From: CAIOZA01 sp964464375
GTDB lineage: Bacteria; Bacteroidota; Ignavibacteria; Kapaibacteriales; UBA2268
Direction: 5' to 3'
DNA: 64,000 nucleotides
Assembly: GCA_964464375.1 (NCBI GenBank)
Contig: CAYXFU010000011.1
Coordinates: 1-64,000 of the forward strand
The notes under the pieces were generated by a model. The model saw only the letters and a program-made list of their open reading frames with translations, did not search any database and was not told the origin of the DNA. This document shows positions 55,838-64,000 of the stretch, one piece after another (the stretch's first letter is position 1; each line of letters starts with the position of its first letter). The position numbers were made by a program, and so were the translations under genes.

Positions 55838-57883
55838 ATGAAAAAGATATTTACCATATTGTCGGTTTTCGTTCTTATCTCTATCTGTGTAAATGCTCAA
55901 TTACTCGATGGAAGGAAACCTATTATCAATAGTGGTAGAATAATTGTTAAAGGACAGGCAAATCTAGCTCAAGATACAATTGGAGGCAGAGTTGAATATA
56001 TAAAAAGTAATAACTCTCAGACTCAAGCAATTCCACAAATCGTATATAACGAGTTAAAATTCGCAGGTATATCTGAAAAGATGGTTTCTGATCCAACCAA
56101 AAAACTGGTAGCATTGACTCAGTACATTGCAGATTCAAACTCAATTGTATTGCTCAATCTTGCAACAAACATACAATCCAAAGGTTTAACTGTTCAGAAT
56201 GGTATAATCAATCCAAGTTTACTTCAGGGCAGATTAATCCTAAATGGCGATGCCAATCAAGCAACAACAGGAACTGGTACATTCCGCGAACTTGAATTAG
56301 ACAACAAACAGGGAACAAACGTTACAAACGGAGGTGGCTTCAAAGTCAGCACTGTATTGGAATTGCGTCGTGGAGAATTCCACAATGATATATCCAATAA
56401 CTTCTCAGTGGGTGACTCTGCGACCATTATTCGTCACGTTGGCAGCTCGTTGGCTATCGAACCTCAGTTCGATAAACATGTAAATGTGCACTATGTGGGC
56501 GATGGTGCTATGAATACAGGAGGCGAACTGCCTTCTGATTCCACTAAATTATCAAATCTATATGTCGAAAATTCTGGTGGTGTTACTTTAACAAAAAATG
56601 TAACTGTAAACGATACTTTGTTTGTTGGTTCAACAATCCGAACAGAACTTGACGATACATCAAAATATGTACTGACATATACATCCTTCCGTGATCCGAT
56701 ATTCGGATCTGTCAATTCTGAAATAGATGGTAGCATCAGAAGGACTTTGCTTCGTTATGATAGTTCAAAAGTGATATTTAATAATCCATATTCTTATGCA
56801 TTGTTCAAGAGCACGGCAGAAGCACCAAATGTCAAGGAAATTACTTTCCGTATCAAGCCCAGAACATTTCCCCCAATGCTTAACGGCAATGCAAAAGTTC
56901 AAAGGTTTATCAGCATCCGTGCTAAAGATGAACTGTATAATGATTTACCAAATGGAGTGGATTTCACAGTAGGTTATGGTTTCCGTTACGATAAAAATGA
57001 CACAGCATTTGACGAATCAAACAAGAATGACGTAACAAGGGTAAAGCTCGAACGTTGGATTCCACAAGGCAACACCTGGGTTGATTTACAGGGCTCACAA
57101 CCCACTACTGTTGATGATGTAAACAGATGGGTATTTGCAGAAGTTAATAATTTCCAGAACTTCGGTGATTTTGCAATTGGCATGGCTGAAGGTTTAAGGA
57201 ATATGATGCTTGCCGGCGAAGTATTTCTTGAAGGTGGTTTACGAAGTGGACAACAGGATATGGGAAATGAACTGAGAGATTCAAATAGGATACCTCTGAC
57301 TCCACCTGATATTTATCCTTATAATCTTGACCCAAAGAGAAGTCTTTATCAGCTGGCAGTTATTCCGGATTCGGCAGTAGATTGGATATTAATTGAACTG
57401 AAATCAAGTATAGCCGGTGGCAAATCGAGTTTTGTCACCTGTTTTGTAAAAAGGGACGGTAAATTAATTGACAGAGAAGGTAAATTCCCAATTAATCTTT
57501 ATAGTGAAGGAATTGATTCTGGTGATTATTATATTGCAATCAGACATCGCAATCATTTATCAATCATAACAGAAGAACCTGTTGCAATCTTGCCTTCAAA
57601 GAACCTCACTTTAATGAATTTCGCTAAACCGGAAAATTTACTCGGACGTGCAGACGCATTGAAGGCTTTAGGTTTCAGACCTGATGGTTCATTATTGTTC
57701 GGAATGATTGCGGGAGATTCAAACGGTGATGGAAAAATTGATGAATCCGATATGGTTTCAACTTGGGACGATAGAGATTATGAAGGATATTCACCAAGAG
57801 ATATAAACTTGAATGGGATAATACTGACTAGTGATTTAAACATAGCATGGAACAATAGAGGAAGAAAAACATACGTTCCCTAA
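55838..57883 (+). CDS. secreted hemagglutinin-like protein with dockerin-like C-terminus
   Basis: A 681-residue secreted protein (signal MKKIFTILSVFVLISICVNAQ). The first part carries the same type of beta-rich units as the giant (RPIINSGRIIVKGQANLAQD; LSNLYVENSGGVTLTKNVTV) and a closing domain with KVQRFISIRAKDELY near 350. Residues about 455-600 match a domain common in Bacteroidota secreted proteins (MLAGEVFLEGGLRSG, RIPLTPPDIYPYN, GDYYIAIRHRNHLSI). The end (626-677) has two calcium-loop-like repeats, GDSNGDGKIDESD and DINLNGIILTSDLN, resembling a type I dockerin. No T9SS tail is present. It follows directly after the terminator at 55794. Confidence 0.7.
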   Translation: MKKIFTILSVFVLISICVNAQLLDGRKPIINSGRIIVKGQANLAQDTIGGRVEYIKSNNSQTQAIPQIVYNELKFAGISEKMVSDPTKKLVALTQYIADSNSIVLLNLATNIQSKGLTVQNGIINPSLLQGRLILNGDANQATTGTGTFRELELDNKQGTNVTNGGGFKVSTVLELRRGEFHNDISNNFSVGDSATIIRHVGSSLAIEPQFDKHVNVHYVGDGAMNTGGELPSDSTKLSNLYVENSGGVTLTKNVTVNDTLFVGSTIRTELDDTSKYVLTYTSFRDPIFGSVNSEIDGSIRRTLLRYDSSKVIFNNPYSYALFKSTAEAPNVKEITFRIKPRTFPPMLNGNAKVQRFISIRAKDELYNDLPNGVDFTVGYGFRYDKNDTAFDESNKNDVTRVKLERWIPQGNTWVDLQGSQPTTVDDVNRWVFAEVNNFQNFGDFAIGMAEGLRNMMLAGEVFLEGGLRSGQQDMGNELRDSNRIPLTPPDIYPYNLDPKRSLYQLAVIPDSAVDWILIELKSSIAGGKSSFVTCFVKRDGKLIDREGKFPINLYSEGIDSGDYYIAIRHRNHLSIITEEPVAILPSKNLTLMNFAKPENLLGRADALKALGFRPDGSLLFGMIAGDSNGDGKIDESDMVSTWDDRDYEGYSPRDINLNGIILTSDLNIAWNNRGRKTYVP

Positions 57884-57961
57884 TCACTGATTTTTGCAGA
57901 AACCGATCAAACAGATTTGAGGACAATATAGTTGAGTTTTTAGACTATAATTTTTAAGAAG

Positions 57962-59314
57962 ATGAATAAATTTCAAAAGATATTATTATGTTTATTATCA
58001 CTACTCATACCAATCTTCGCACCTTTGGCTGCGCAGAATGATACTTCTGCTGTTGTCAAAATTGAAAATATAATTGTAACCGGAAAATACGAAGTCGAAT
58101 TTGATGTCAATCTGTACCGCATGGATGAACGTTGGCTTTATTGGGCTAACGGTTCATTCCAATTTGCATTTGATACAACGGCTGATTATCAATTTAACGC
58201 AAATAATCACTCAATAACATATCTTCCCGGAACCAGCGATTTGAATGTAACAACAATGGCTGGTGTAACTGGTTTACCAACTGATGATTATCTGATTACA
58301 CCAAGAATCATTGGAAGTAAATTCAGTTTAACGGTTGCTGGTCCTGACAGTATTTTTAATTGTTATAAAGTACTTAAGGACACACCATTGAAAATTGGTA
58401 GGTTTAGAATAGAAAACAAAATTCCTTCATCCCCTCCCACTCGCTTTAAATGGCTAACACCTTATTCTTATTATCAGGCGTTGGCTTATAAAACGAATAA
58501 AGATAGCGTTTTATTGCCGGATTTATTTCGATATAATTCAAATGATAACATCGAAATAAACGACGAAAAGCATAAAGTAGAGTACGTTGCCGAAAGCTAT
58601 GATCCTCGTATGATCATAAAGAATTTTCATGCTGAATACATGGGATCTTTACTTGTGAGATGCACATGGGAAACCGAGAGTGAAGCATTCAATGAAGGCT
58701 TTGTTGTCAAAAGATCTGATTCATGGATTCAGGGAAGTGATTCGACAAAAATAAATTATGACATTACTGCCGGAAGCTATAAAGATTCCCCATATTATCC
58801 ACAGCTAATCGGTCTTGGTACATCCAAGAAGGGTCAGAAATATGAAATGTGGGACACAGTTCCTTATCGTGGAATCAACTATTGCTATAAGCTGTTCAAT
58901 CAATACAAATATGTTGATACATTGTCACCGAACGCAATATCCTGTATAATGACTCCTAATTCTGTTATCAGGGATGCTATGGCTTTAGAAAATCCATTTA
59001 ACTATTCTACAACCATTAAGTTCTGGTATGAAGACGATGTTATGGTTGACATGAGAATTTATGATCTTAAAGGAAGATTAGTCGAGGCTTTGCTGAATAG
59101 TGAGATTTATAAATATTATGGTAAAACTAAAGATCTACCAGGAAGTATAACTGATAATGCTATAAGAAGCAATTTGCCCTATGGTGAAATAAAGTGGACA
59201 CCTAAAGATTTAGCACAACAAGGTCTTTACGAAGTTGTTATAATTGGAACTCCGGTTAAAGATCCAACTGTTGAGAAATCAGTGATGGTCATAAAACTGC
59301 AATATGTCAGGTAA
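57962..59314 (+). CDS. secreted protein with T9SS-like tail, cohesin-like N-terminus possible
   Basis: A 450-residue secreted protein (signal MNKFQKILLCLLSLLIPIFA...AAQ). Residues about 28-160 form a beta domain with VKIENIIVTGKYEVEFDVNL, NGSFQFAFDTTADYQF, KFSLTVAGPD and LKIGRFRIENK, whose order recalls cohesin or carbohydrate-binding beta-sandwiches; this is a weak likeness. The last 100 residues (about 345-450) are a FlgD-like/T9SS type-A sorting domain (ENPFNYSTTIKFWYEDD, MRIYDLKGRLVEAL, LAQQGLYEVVI). AAGAAG precedes the ATG. The stop codon and the next ATG share a base (TAATG), so translation of the next gene is coupled. Confidence 0.65.
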   Translation: MNKFQKILLCLLSLLIPIFAPLAAQNDTSAVVKIENIIVTGKYEVEFDVNLYRMDERWLYWANGSFQFAFDTTADYQFNANNHSITYLPGTSDLNVTTMAGVTGLPTDDYLITPRIIGSKFSLTVAGPDSIFNCYKVLKDTPLKIGRFRIENKIPSSPPTRFKWLTPYSYYQALAYKTNKDSVLLPDLFRYNSNDNIEINDEKHKVEYVAESYDPRMIIKNFHAEYMGSLLVRCTWETESEAFNEGFVVKRSDSWIQGSDSTKINYDITAGSYKDSPYYPQLIGLGTSKKGQKYEMWDTVPYRGINYCYKLFNQYKYVDTLSPNAISCIMTPNSVIRDAMALENPFNYSTTIKFWYEDDVMVDMRIYDLKGRLVEALLNSEIYKYYGKTKDLPGSITDNAIRSNLPYGEIKWTPKDLAQQGLYEVVIIGTPVKDPTVEKSVMVIKLQYVR

Positions 59315-61278
59315 TGAAAACTTATATGAAATTAAAAAGTTATCATCTAATTCTTTTAGTATTATTTTTATTTCAATTTGCAAGACTTGAAGCACAATTT
59401 TCTATTCAATCGCCCATTAACACAGATACTCTTACATCCGGTACAACAACAACAATTCAGCTTCAGAACCAAACCAACACAACAGTTAAACTGAGTTTTT
59501 CAAACGATTACGGTAGCTCTTGGACTCTTATAAAGGATAGCCTGAGCAGTTTGAATTATCAATGGCTGGTTCCATCACTCGACACAGGAAAATGTCTTAT
59601 AAAGGCAGAATCAAAGGGATATTCAAATCCGTACCTTATCTGGGAAAAGAAATTTGCTCATACTGCCGAGATTCGTTCTGTTGAGATGTCAAAAGATGGA
59701 AAATATATTCTTTCATCTGGTAATGACAATATGGTTAAAATTTGGGATATATTGACCAAGAATTGTGTTGATTCTGTATTTGTAAATGCTAATAAGGGAT
59801 GCTATTCAGCACATTTTATATTTAGTAATGATTCAATTCTGATCACGGCTGGAAATTCAGGTTATATTTGGAACAGAAATGAAAAAATTAATCCTCTTTA
59901 TGCATTCAGTAACTTTTCTAAAGAAACATACTATTCAGCAGTAAATTCTCAAAGTAGAACAGTTGCTGTTTGTTCAATCGATGGTTCATTAGCTTTATAT
60001 GATTTAAATAACATTACAACTCCATACTCAATTTTAAAAACTCCTGATAATGGACAGATATATAGGACAGAATTTTCACCCGATGGGAAATTAATTGCAA
60101 TAGCTTCAGATAGTGGTTACATTTATATTTATGATTGGAAAACTAGTGCTCTAATTTCCAAACTTGGAAAACATTCAACGCCCGGAAAAAATGATGCAAC
60201 AATTTGGAGCATAGGATTCTCACCAGACTCAAAGAGTATAGCTTCAGGAGGTGTAGATAACATGCTTCGTATTTGGGACATTGCAAACCAAACTGAATTA
60301 CATAGAATTCAAGCTCAAACTTTACATGTAAGAGCTGCCAAATTCCATCCTTTAGGGAATTATATTCTAACTGCTGGACTTGATAGTCTTATCAAACAAT
60401 GGGATCCACAAACGGGAGCACAAATCGCTATTTCAATGAATCATGGAAATCAAGTCAGATCAGCTGAATATTCACCAACAGGAGATACCATTATTTCAGC
60501 TGGTAGGGGAGATGTAAGCACCGGGGATTTTCCAATCAAACTTTGGAAGAACATTCAATACTCCGATCTTTCGGATACAGTATTAGTGAGTATTAAATAC
60601 CCTGTTGCATTCAAAACAAATTCAATTGATACATTTCCTGATAAAGTTGTCTATCTGCCTGTCTCATATCGTAATGTACCTCAGACGGATACTCCTAAAG
60701 ATTTACAATTTAATGGTATTTTAAAGTTATCAGTTCCTTTAGAACTTCTTGATCTGAAATCAAATGCGATTCACTCCGGTAAAATTGGAAAATATGATAC
60801 AGTTTCATTATCAATACCAAATTTCAAATGGAATGATACTGTAACATTATTAAAACTTCGTACACTCTATAGTGAGAATAATATTAATCAAATCAGAATA
60901 ATTGGAATAGAATTTGATAAATTAAGTAACTATTATCTGGTGAGTGATACAAGTATGGTTCAGATAAATCCGGTATGTGGTAGAGACCAGATCAAGGGTT
61001 TGACTTTTACAGGATATGCAACAGATATGAAGGTTTATCCAAATCCTGTATCAGTTAATGAACTAAGTTTAGAATTTGATTTGGTAGAAGATTCTAATTT
61101 AGAAATTAACATTGTCAATATCGATGGCTCCATAATAGAAAATATTGTTAAAGGTATGTTTAAACGTGGTCGATATGTATATATGTACGATTTGACAAAC
61201 TTGACAAATGGCTTTTATTTTGTGCAAATGAAGCAAAATAGGAACAATTTAACAAGAGAATTAATAATTCTTAAATAG
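59314..61278 (+). CDS. WD40-repeat T9SS cargo protein
   Basis: A 654-residue secreted protein. A signal (about 1-28, ending RLEAQ) and an Ig-like part (30-110, SPINTDTLTSGTTTTIQLQN) are followed by a WD40 beta-propeller (about 118-420, with KFAHTAEIRSVEMSKDGKYI, MVKIWDILTK, TEFSPDGKLIAIASDSGYIY and ASGGVDNMLRIWDI). A beta domain precedes the T9SS type-A sorting domain (about 571-654, KVYPNPVSVNELSLEFDLVE ... LTNGFYFVQM). It should be displayed outside the cell as a protein-binding scaffold. It starts on the last base of the previous stop codon (TAATG). Confidence 0.85.
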   Translation: MKTYMKLKSYHLILLVLFLFQFARLEAQFSIQSPINTDTLTSGTTTTIQLQNQTNTTVKLSFSNDYGSSWTLIKDSLSSLNYQWLVPSLDTGKCLIKAESKGYSNPYLIWEKKFAHTAEIRSVEMSKDGKYILSSGNDNMVKIWDILTKNCVDSVFVNANKGCYSAHFIFSNDSILITAGNSGYIWNRNEKINPLYAFSNFSKETYYSAVNSQSRTVAVCSIDGSLALYDLNNITTPYSILKTPDNGQIYRTEFSPDGKLIAIASDSGYIYIYDWKTSALISKLGKHSTPGKNDATIWSIGFSPDSKSIASGGVDNMLRIWDIANQTELHRIQAQTLHVRAAKFHPLGNYILTAGLDSLIKQWDPQTGAQIAISMNHGNQVRSAEYSPTGDTIISAGRGDVSTGDFPIKLWKNIQYSDLSDTVLVSIKYPVAFKTNSIDTFPDKVVYLPVSYRNVPQTDTPKDLQFNGILKLSVPLELLDLKSNAIHSGKIGKYDTVSLSIPNFKWNDTVTLLKLRTLYSENNINQIRIIGIEFDKLSNYYLVSDTSMVQINPVCGRDQIKGLTFTGYATDMKVYPNPVSVNELSLEFDLVEDSNLEINIVNIDGSIIENIVKGMFKRGRYVYMYDLTNLTNGFYFVQMKQNRNNLTRELIILK

Positions 61279-61319
61279 ATTTTTGGACATTTTATTGCGT
61301 TATTATTTCAAAAACAAAA

Positions 61320-62705
61320 TTGAAAATAAAAAATAATCATATTGCTTTTTTAGTATTTTTTACCTTGTTAAACACACTTTCATCCCTATCACAAAATAGT
61401 CTGGATGGGATTTTGTATGATTATCAGGTACTTCCAAATAATGATACTTTGATGACTATACGTAATCCAGGTGATTGGTGGTATGGACTCACAGGTGGCG
61501 TAAATGCTAATATCTTTTATGGCGATTTGAAAATTCCCTCTCTACCCAATTATTTGTTTCCAGATAAAGACACAATAAATTTAGTCAGCTTTTCTACCAA
61601 AACTAGTATTTCGCCATGGGTTGGACTAATGACAGAGTATAAGCCAAATGGGAGTAATTATGCTATATTTTTAGGTTTAAATCTCTATGATGCTAGGTCT
61701 ATCTCTACAGATAATGTAAAAGATAAAGTTGATGATCGATACTATACCTTTTCAATGAATTACACTTACGCAAGTGTATCGCCGGGTTTTCGATATGATT
61801 TAACAAAATCCCTTTTCTTATTAACTAGTTTATCAATTGAATATTTATTATCAAATAAACAGAATATTGAACATCATTGGAATAATGATATAAATAAATC
61901 TTCGAAAATAGTTCCAACTGATCCACTCAAATATAGATTCGGTGTGAATCTAGGATTTGGTTATGATTTCACATTTCTGGATATCAACCGTAAATACAGA
62001 GCAAAATTCTCACCTTATATTCTGTTTGGAGTAGGTACTGCAGCTTACACCGGTTATAAATCAAATACAAATCAATTTCTTGTTAGACTTGGGTTCCAGG
62101 TAAAAATGGGTAAAGATAATGCCATACAGGAAACGCTACCAGGTAATCCTGATGCAATATTTCAACCTGGAGATCTTGCCCAGTTAAAAAACTCAAGGAA
62201 TATATCCTTTACTTTGCCTTCAAACAGCTTGGTTGCATTTGATATTAGGCCATTTAGTAATAGTATTGTAAATATTGAAGAAGACACTACCAAATCGATT
62301 GAAATAACAGGAACTTTGATTCCTGATGAAAAAACAGAAAAAGTTGAAATTGTTTATAATAGAGTGAAACCATTTTATTCACCAGCCGCCGAGAATACAA
62401 AAGTCACAAAATCACTTCAAACTTATTTGGATGAATTCGTAAAAACGTGGCAAAAGGATAGATCTATTCTGATCGATGTTGTTGGATACTCTGATAACCA
62501 AGGATCGTTTGAGGTTAACGAATCTCGCGCTAGGGAAAGAACAAAATTAGCAGTAGATTATCTTGTGAAAAAAGGAGTACCACGACTTAATATTTATGAT
62601 AGAGTTGGCGGGTCACGTAATACTGGAGAGAATCAATTTACTGCCGATGGACGACGTAAAAGTCGAAGGGTCGATATCAGTATCAGAAAAGCACCAAAAA
62701 AATAA
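61320..62705 (+). CDS. OmpA-family outer-membrane protein
   Basis: A 461-residue OmpA-type protein. The start is TTG at 61320: no ATG occurs in frame before the signal peptide (MKIKNNHIAFLVFFTLLNTL...SQ), and the next Met falls inside the mature part. Residues 45-255 look like an eight-stranded barrel (WWYGLTGGVNANIFYGDL, MTEYKPNGSNYAIFLGLN, FGVNLGFGYDFTF). The C-terminal OmpA domain (about 350-455) has ILIDVVGYSDNQGSFEVNES, RARERTKLAVDYL and SRRVDISI, so it should bind peptidoglycan. It lies 41 bases after the WD40 gene and may be the membrane anchor for the surface cluster (inference). Confidence 0.85.
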   Translation: MKIKNNHIAFLVFFTLLNTLSSLSQNSLDGILYDYQVLPNNDTLMTIRNPGDWWYGLTGGVNANIFYGDLKIPSLPNYLFPDKDTINLVSFSTKTSISPWVGLMTEYKPNGSNYAIFLGLNLYDARSISTDNVKDKVDDRYYTFSMNYTYASVSPGFRYDLTKSLFLLTSLSIEYLLSNKQNIEHHWNNDINKSSKIVPTDPLKYRFGVNLGFGYDFTFLDINRKYRAKFSPYILFGVGTAAYTGYKSNTNQFLVRLGFQVKMGKDNAIQETLPGNPDAIFQPGDLAQLKNSRNISFTLPSNSLVAFDIRPFSNSIVNIEEDTTKSIEITGTLIPDEKTEKVEIVYNRVKPFYSPAAENTKVTKSLQTYLDEFVKTWQKDRSILIDVVGYSDNQGSFEVNESRARERTKLAVDYLVKKGVPRLNIYDRVGGSRNTGENQFTADGRRKSRRVDISIRKAPKK

Positions 62706-62875
62706 TTTGGCATAATTTTCGCTTTTATAGTTTATTCATCGAAATGAATATTTTAAATTTTCAACTTTGTTTCTAAATGATTTTGGAGGTTTAAAATAAT
62801 AAACTAGATTTTTGCAAATTTGTATAAAAAAAATAAAAAAATAAATATGAATATAAGTTAAGGAATTACATTATA

Positions 62876-64000
62876 ATGGCTAAAGAAAAGAAAATTCAGC
62901 TACAAAAGGATGATTTGCCGGTATCAGCAATTGATAAAGCACAAACCCTAAAATTTGCCAATACTTATCCAGCATATATTTTATTGGTAATATTACTCGT
63001 GATTTCTTATTTTGTATTTAGGAATGTAAATGAATCTGTGGTTGATGCAAGGAAAAATCAATTTGATAAAGCTTCGACATCAGTTATGACCAGATTTCAA
63101 CAAAGTTATAGCTCTCATGTTCAAGTGATGATGTCAATACGTGGATTGTATGATAATCTTCCTCAGGTTGTTAGAGATTATTTCATGCTTTATTCAAGTG
63201 TTCCTCTTAAAACTCTTCCATCGATCATTAGCATGATGTCAGTTCAAAGAGTTAGAACGGAGAATATTGTTTTCTACCGTCACTATGTTCAGTCACAGGG
63301 ATATTTTTACTACGACATAAGTCCTCAAGCTCCTGAGACAAAAGAATACTATCCTTCGGAATTTATTTTTCCTGAAGCAACCAATCAACATATACATGGT
63401 TTAGATTTAAATTCTGTGCCTCAGCTTCACAATATTATCGAAAAATCAAAACATAAAACAGATTTAATCACAACTGAAGCATTCATTCTTCGTAAACCTG
63501 ATACACTCAGCCTATTCCTGGTATCTTCAGTTTTCAAAAATTCAGCTCCATTGTTCCCATTTGACATACCCAAGGATTCTTTAAATCAACTTGTTGTGAT
63601 GGAAATCAATGGAAACAGATTTTTTACAGAAGCATTAGGTAAAGGAGTTGCAACGGACACTACTATATTTTTTGAATGTTATCAAAATGTAGATGGGAAA
63701 AAAGTAGAAATCTTTCAATCAGACAATTACAAAGCTAATTCAGGAGGATTTATTCCGATATTATCCGACGAAAGAATATTAAGCTTTGCAGATAAAGGTA
63801 TAACCGTTAAATTTGCAACAGTCCAAAATTTTGGTGGTTCATTCCAAAACTATCTTCCATTTGTTGCACTTTTGGTTTCGCTTATTATTTCTCTTGCATT
63901 ATTCGGATTTGTTATGTCTGTTACCATTACGAGATCTAAAGCTCAGGAATTAGCTGGCAAGTTAACAAAAGCTCAAAGAAGAATCATGGAGTCATCGAGT
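62876..64000 (+). CDS. CHASE-domain membrane sensor, 3' end beyond the window
   Basis: The frame is open from the ATG at 62876 to the window edge (375 codons). AAGGAAT lies about ten bases upstream. A membrane segment (about 31-48, PAYILLVILLVISYFVF) is followed by a periplasmic CHASE domain (about 80-300): FQQSYSSHVQVMMSIRGLYD, MMSVQRVRTENIVFYRHY, YYPSEFIFPEATN and the hallmark HGLDLNSVPQL. A second membrane segment (about 325-347) leads into a cytosolic helix (SKAQELAGKLTKAQRRIMES). The output domain (kinase, cyclase or similar) is past the edge. CHASE domains bind small ligands. It may serve the orphan regulators at 37.5-38.9 kb, which is a guess. Confidence 0.8.
   Translation, partial: MAKEKKIQLQKDDLPVSAIDKAQTLKFANTYPAYILLVILLVISYFVFRNVNESVVDARKNQFDKASTSVMTRFQQSYSSHVQVMMSIRGLYDNLPQVVRDYFMLYSSVPLKTLPSIISMMSVQRVRTENIVFYRHYVQSQGYFYYDISPQAPETKEYYPSEFIFPEATNQHIHGLDLNSVPQLHNIIEKSKHKTDLITTEAFILRKPDTLSLFLVSSVFKNSAPLFPFDIPKDSLNQLVVMEINGNRFFTEALGKGVATDTTIFFECYQNVDGKKVEIFQSDNYKANSGGFIPILSDERILSFADKGITVKFATVQNFGGSFQNYLPFVALLVSLIISLALFGFVMSVTITRSKAQELAGKLTKAQRRIMESSS

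Noticed and set aside
55838..57883. cellulosome component
   Set aside because: No glycoside hydrolase or scaffoldin genes are seen; only a dockerin-like end is visible.
57925..57956. terminator before the 57962 gene
   Set aside because: A six-base TATAGT/ACTATA stem followed by few T is too weak, and the next gene starts a few bases later.
62785..62800. GGAGG ribosome binding site
   Set aside because: GGAGG occurs but no start codon or frame follows at a suitable distance.

Overview
The window is an AT-rich stretch of a Gram-negative, non-phototroph-looking member of the Bacteroidota/Chlorobi/Ignavibacteria/Kapabacteria branch. The evidence is indirect: several secreted proteins end in type IX secretion (T9SS) type-A-like sorting domains, there are OmpA-type outer-membrane proteins and many lipoproteins, a DUF4159/DUF4175 pair, an MqnA-like futalosine-pathway gene, and short palindromic intergenic repeats of kinds common in that branch. 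Genus or species cannot be told from the sequence alone. No tRNA, rRNA, transposase, integrase or CRISPR array was seen.

Layout. 0.1-7.9 kb: a plus-strand group with a membrane-anchored PDZ/GAF/SpoIIE phosphatase, rsmG, DUF4159 and a large DUF4175 coiled-coil membrane protein. 8-13.7 kb: a lipoprotein metallo-beta-lactamase-fold hydrolase, then minus-strand small lipoproteins, a membrane protein, a DUF2889 protein and a GlcD-like FAD oxidase, with a cluster of 5-bp-stem hairpins at 10.3-10.5 kb. 13.8-24 kb: an OmpA protein, an eroded T9SS tail (16.1 kb), a NatAB-like ABC exporter, an enoyl-CoA hydratase-like protein, mreBCD and a C-terminal processing protease. 24-37.5 kb: a large IgGFc-binding-like T9SS cargo, a TrmH-like methyltransferase, an MqnA-like protein, an HD protein, an ion transporter, a thermolysin-family T9SS protease, purE and nadE.

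37.5-64 kb is the most unusual part, all on the plus strand: a NarL-type response regulator, a receiver-only protein, a YadA-head/C1q-like secreted protein, a 4144-residue modular surface protein with seven copies of a 'FYSxxSGxWxxxxxW' module header, a Gly/Ala/Ser/Thr/Asn-rich secreted protein that shares the module header and a Cys-containing C-terminal tail with the giant, a hemagglutinin-like protein with a dockerin-like end, a protein with a possible cohesin-like N-terminus and a T9SS-like tail, a WD40 T9SS cargo, an OmpA anchor protein and the start of a CHASE-domain sensor. Gene order, shared modules, tight spacing and an internal terminator suggest one cell-surface assembly locus with its own signalling genes; this is inference.

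Several starts were moved from the longest open frame to an ATG (or TTG) that fits a signal peptide or a ribosome binding site. Notable control elements are a perfect 16-bp inverted repeat abutting the phosphatase start (73-136), a hairpin that would pair with a strong Shine-Dalgarno (53473-53511), and three clear intrinsic terminators (22.27, 34.92, 55.81 kb).
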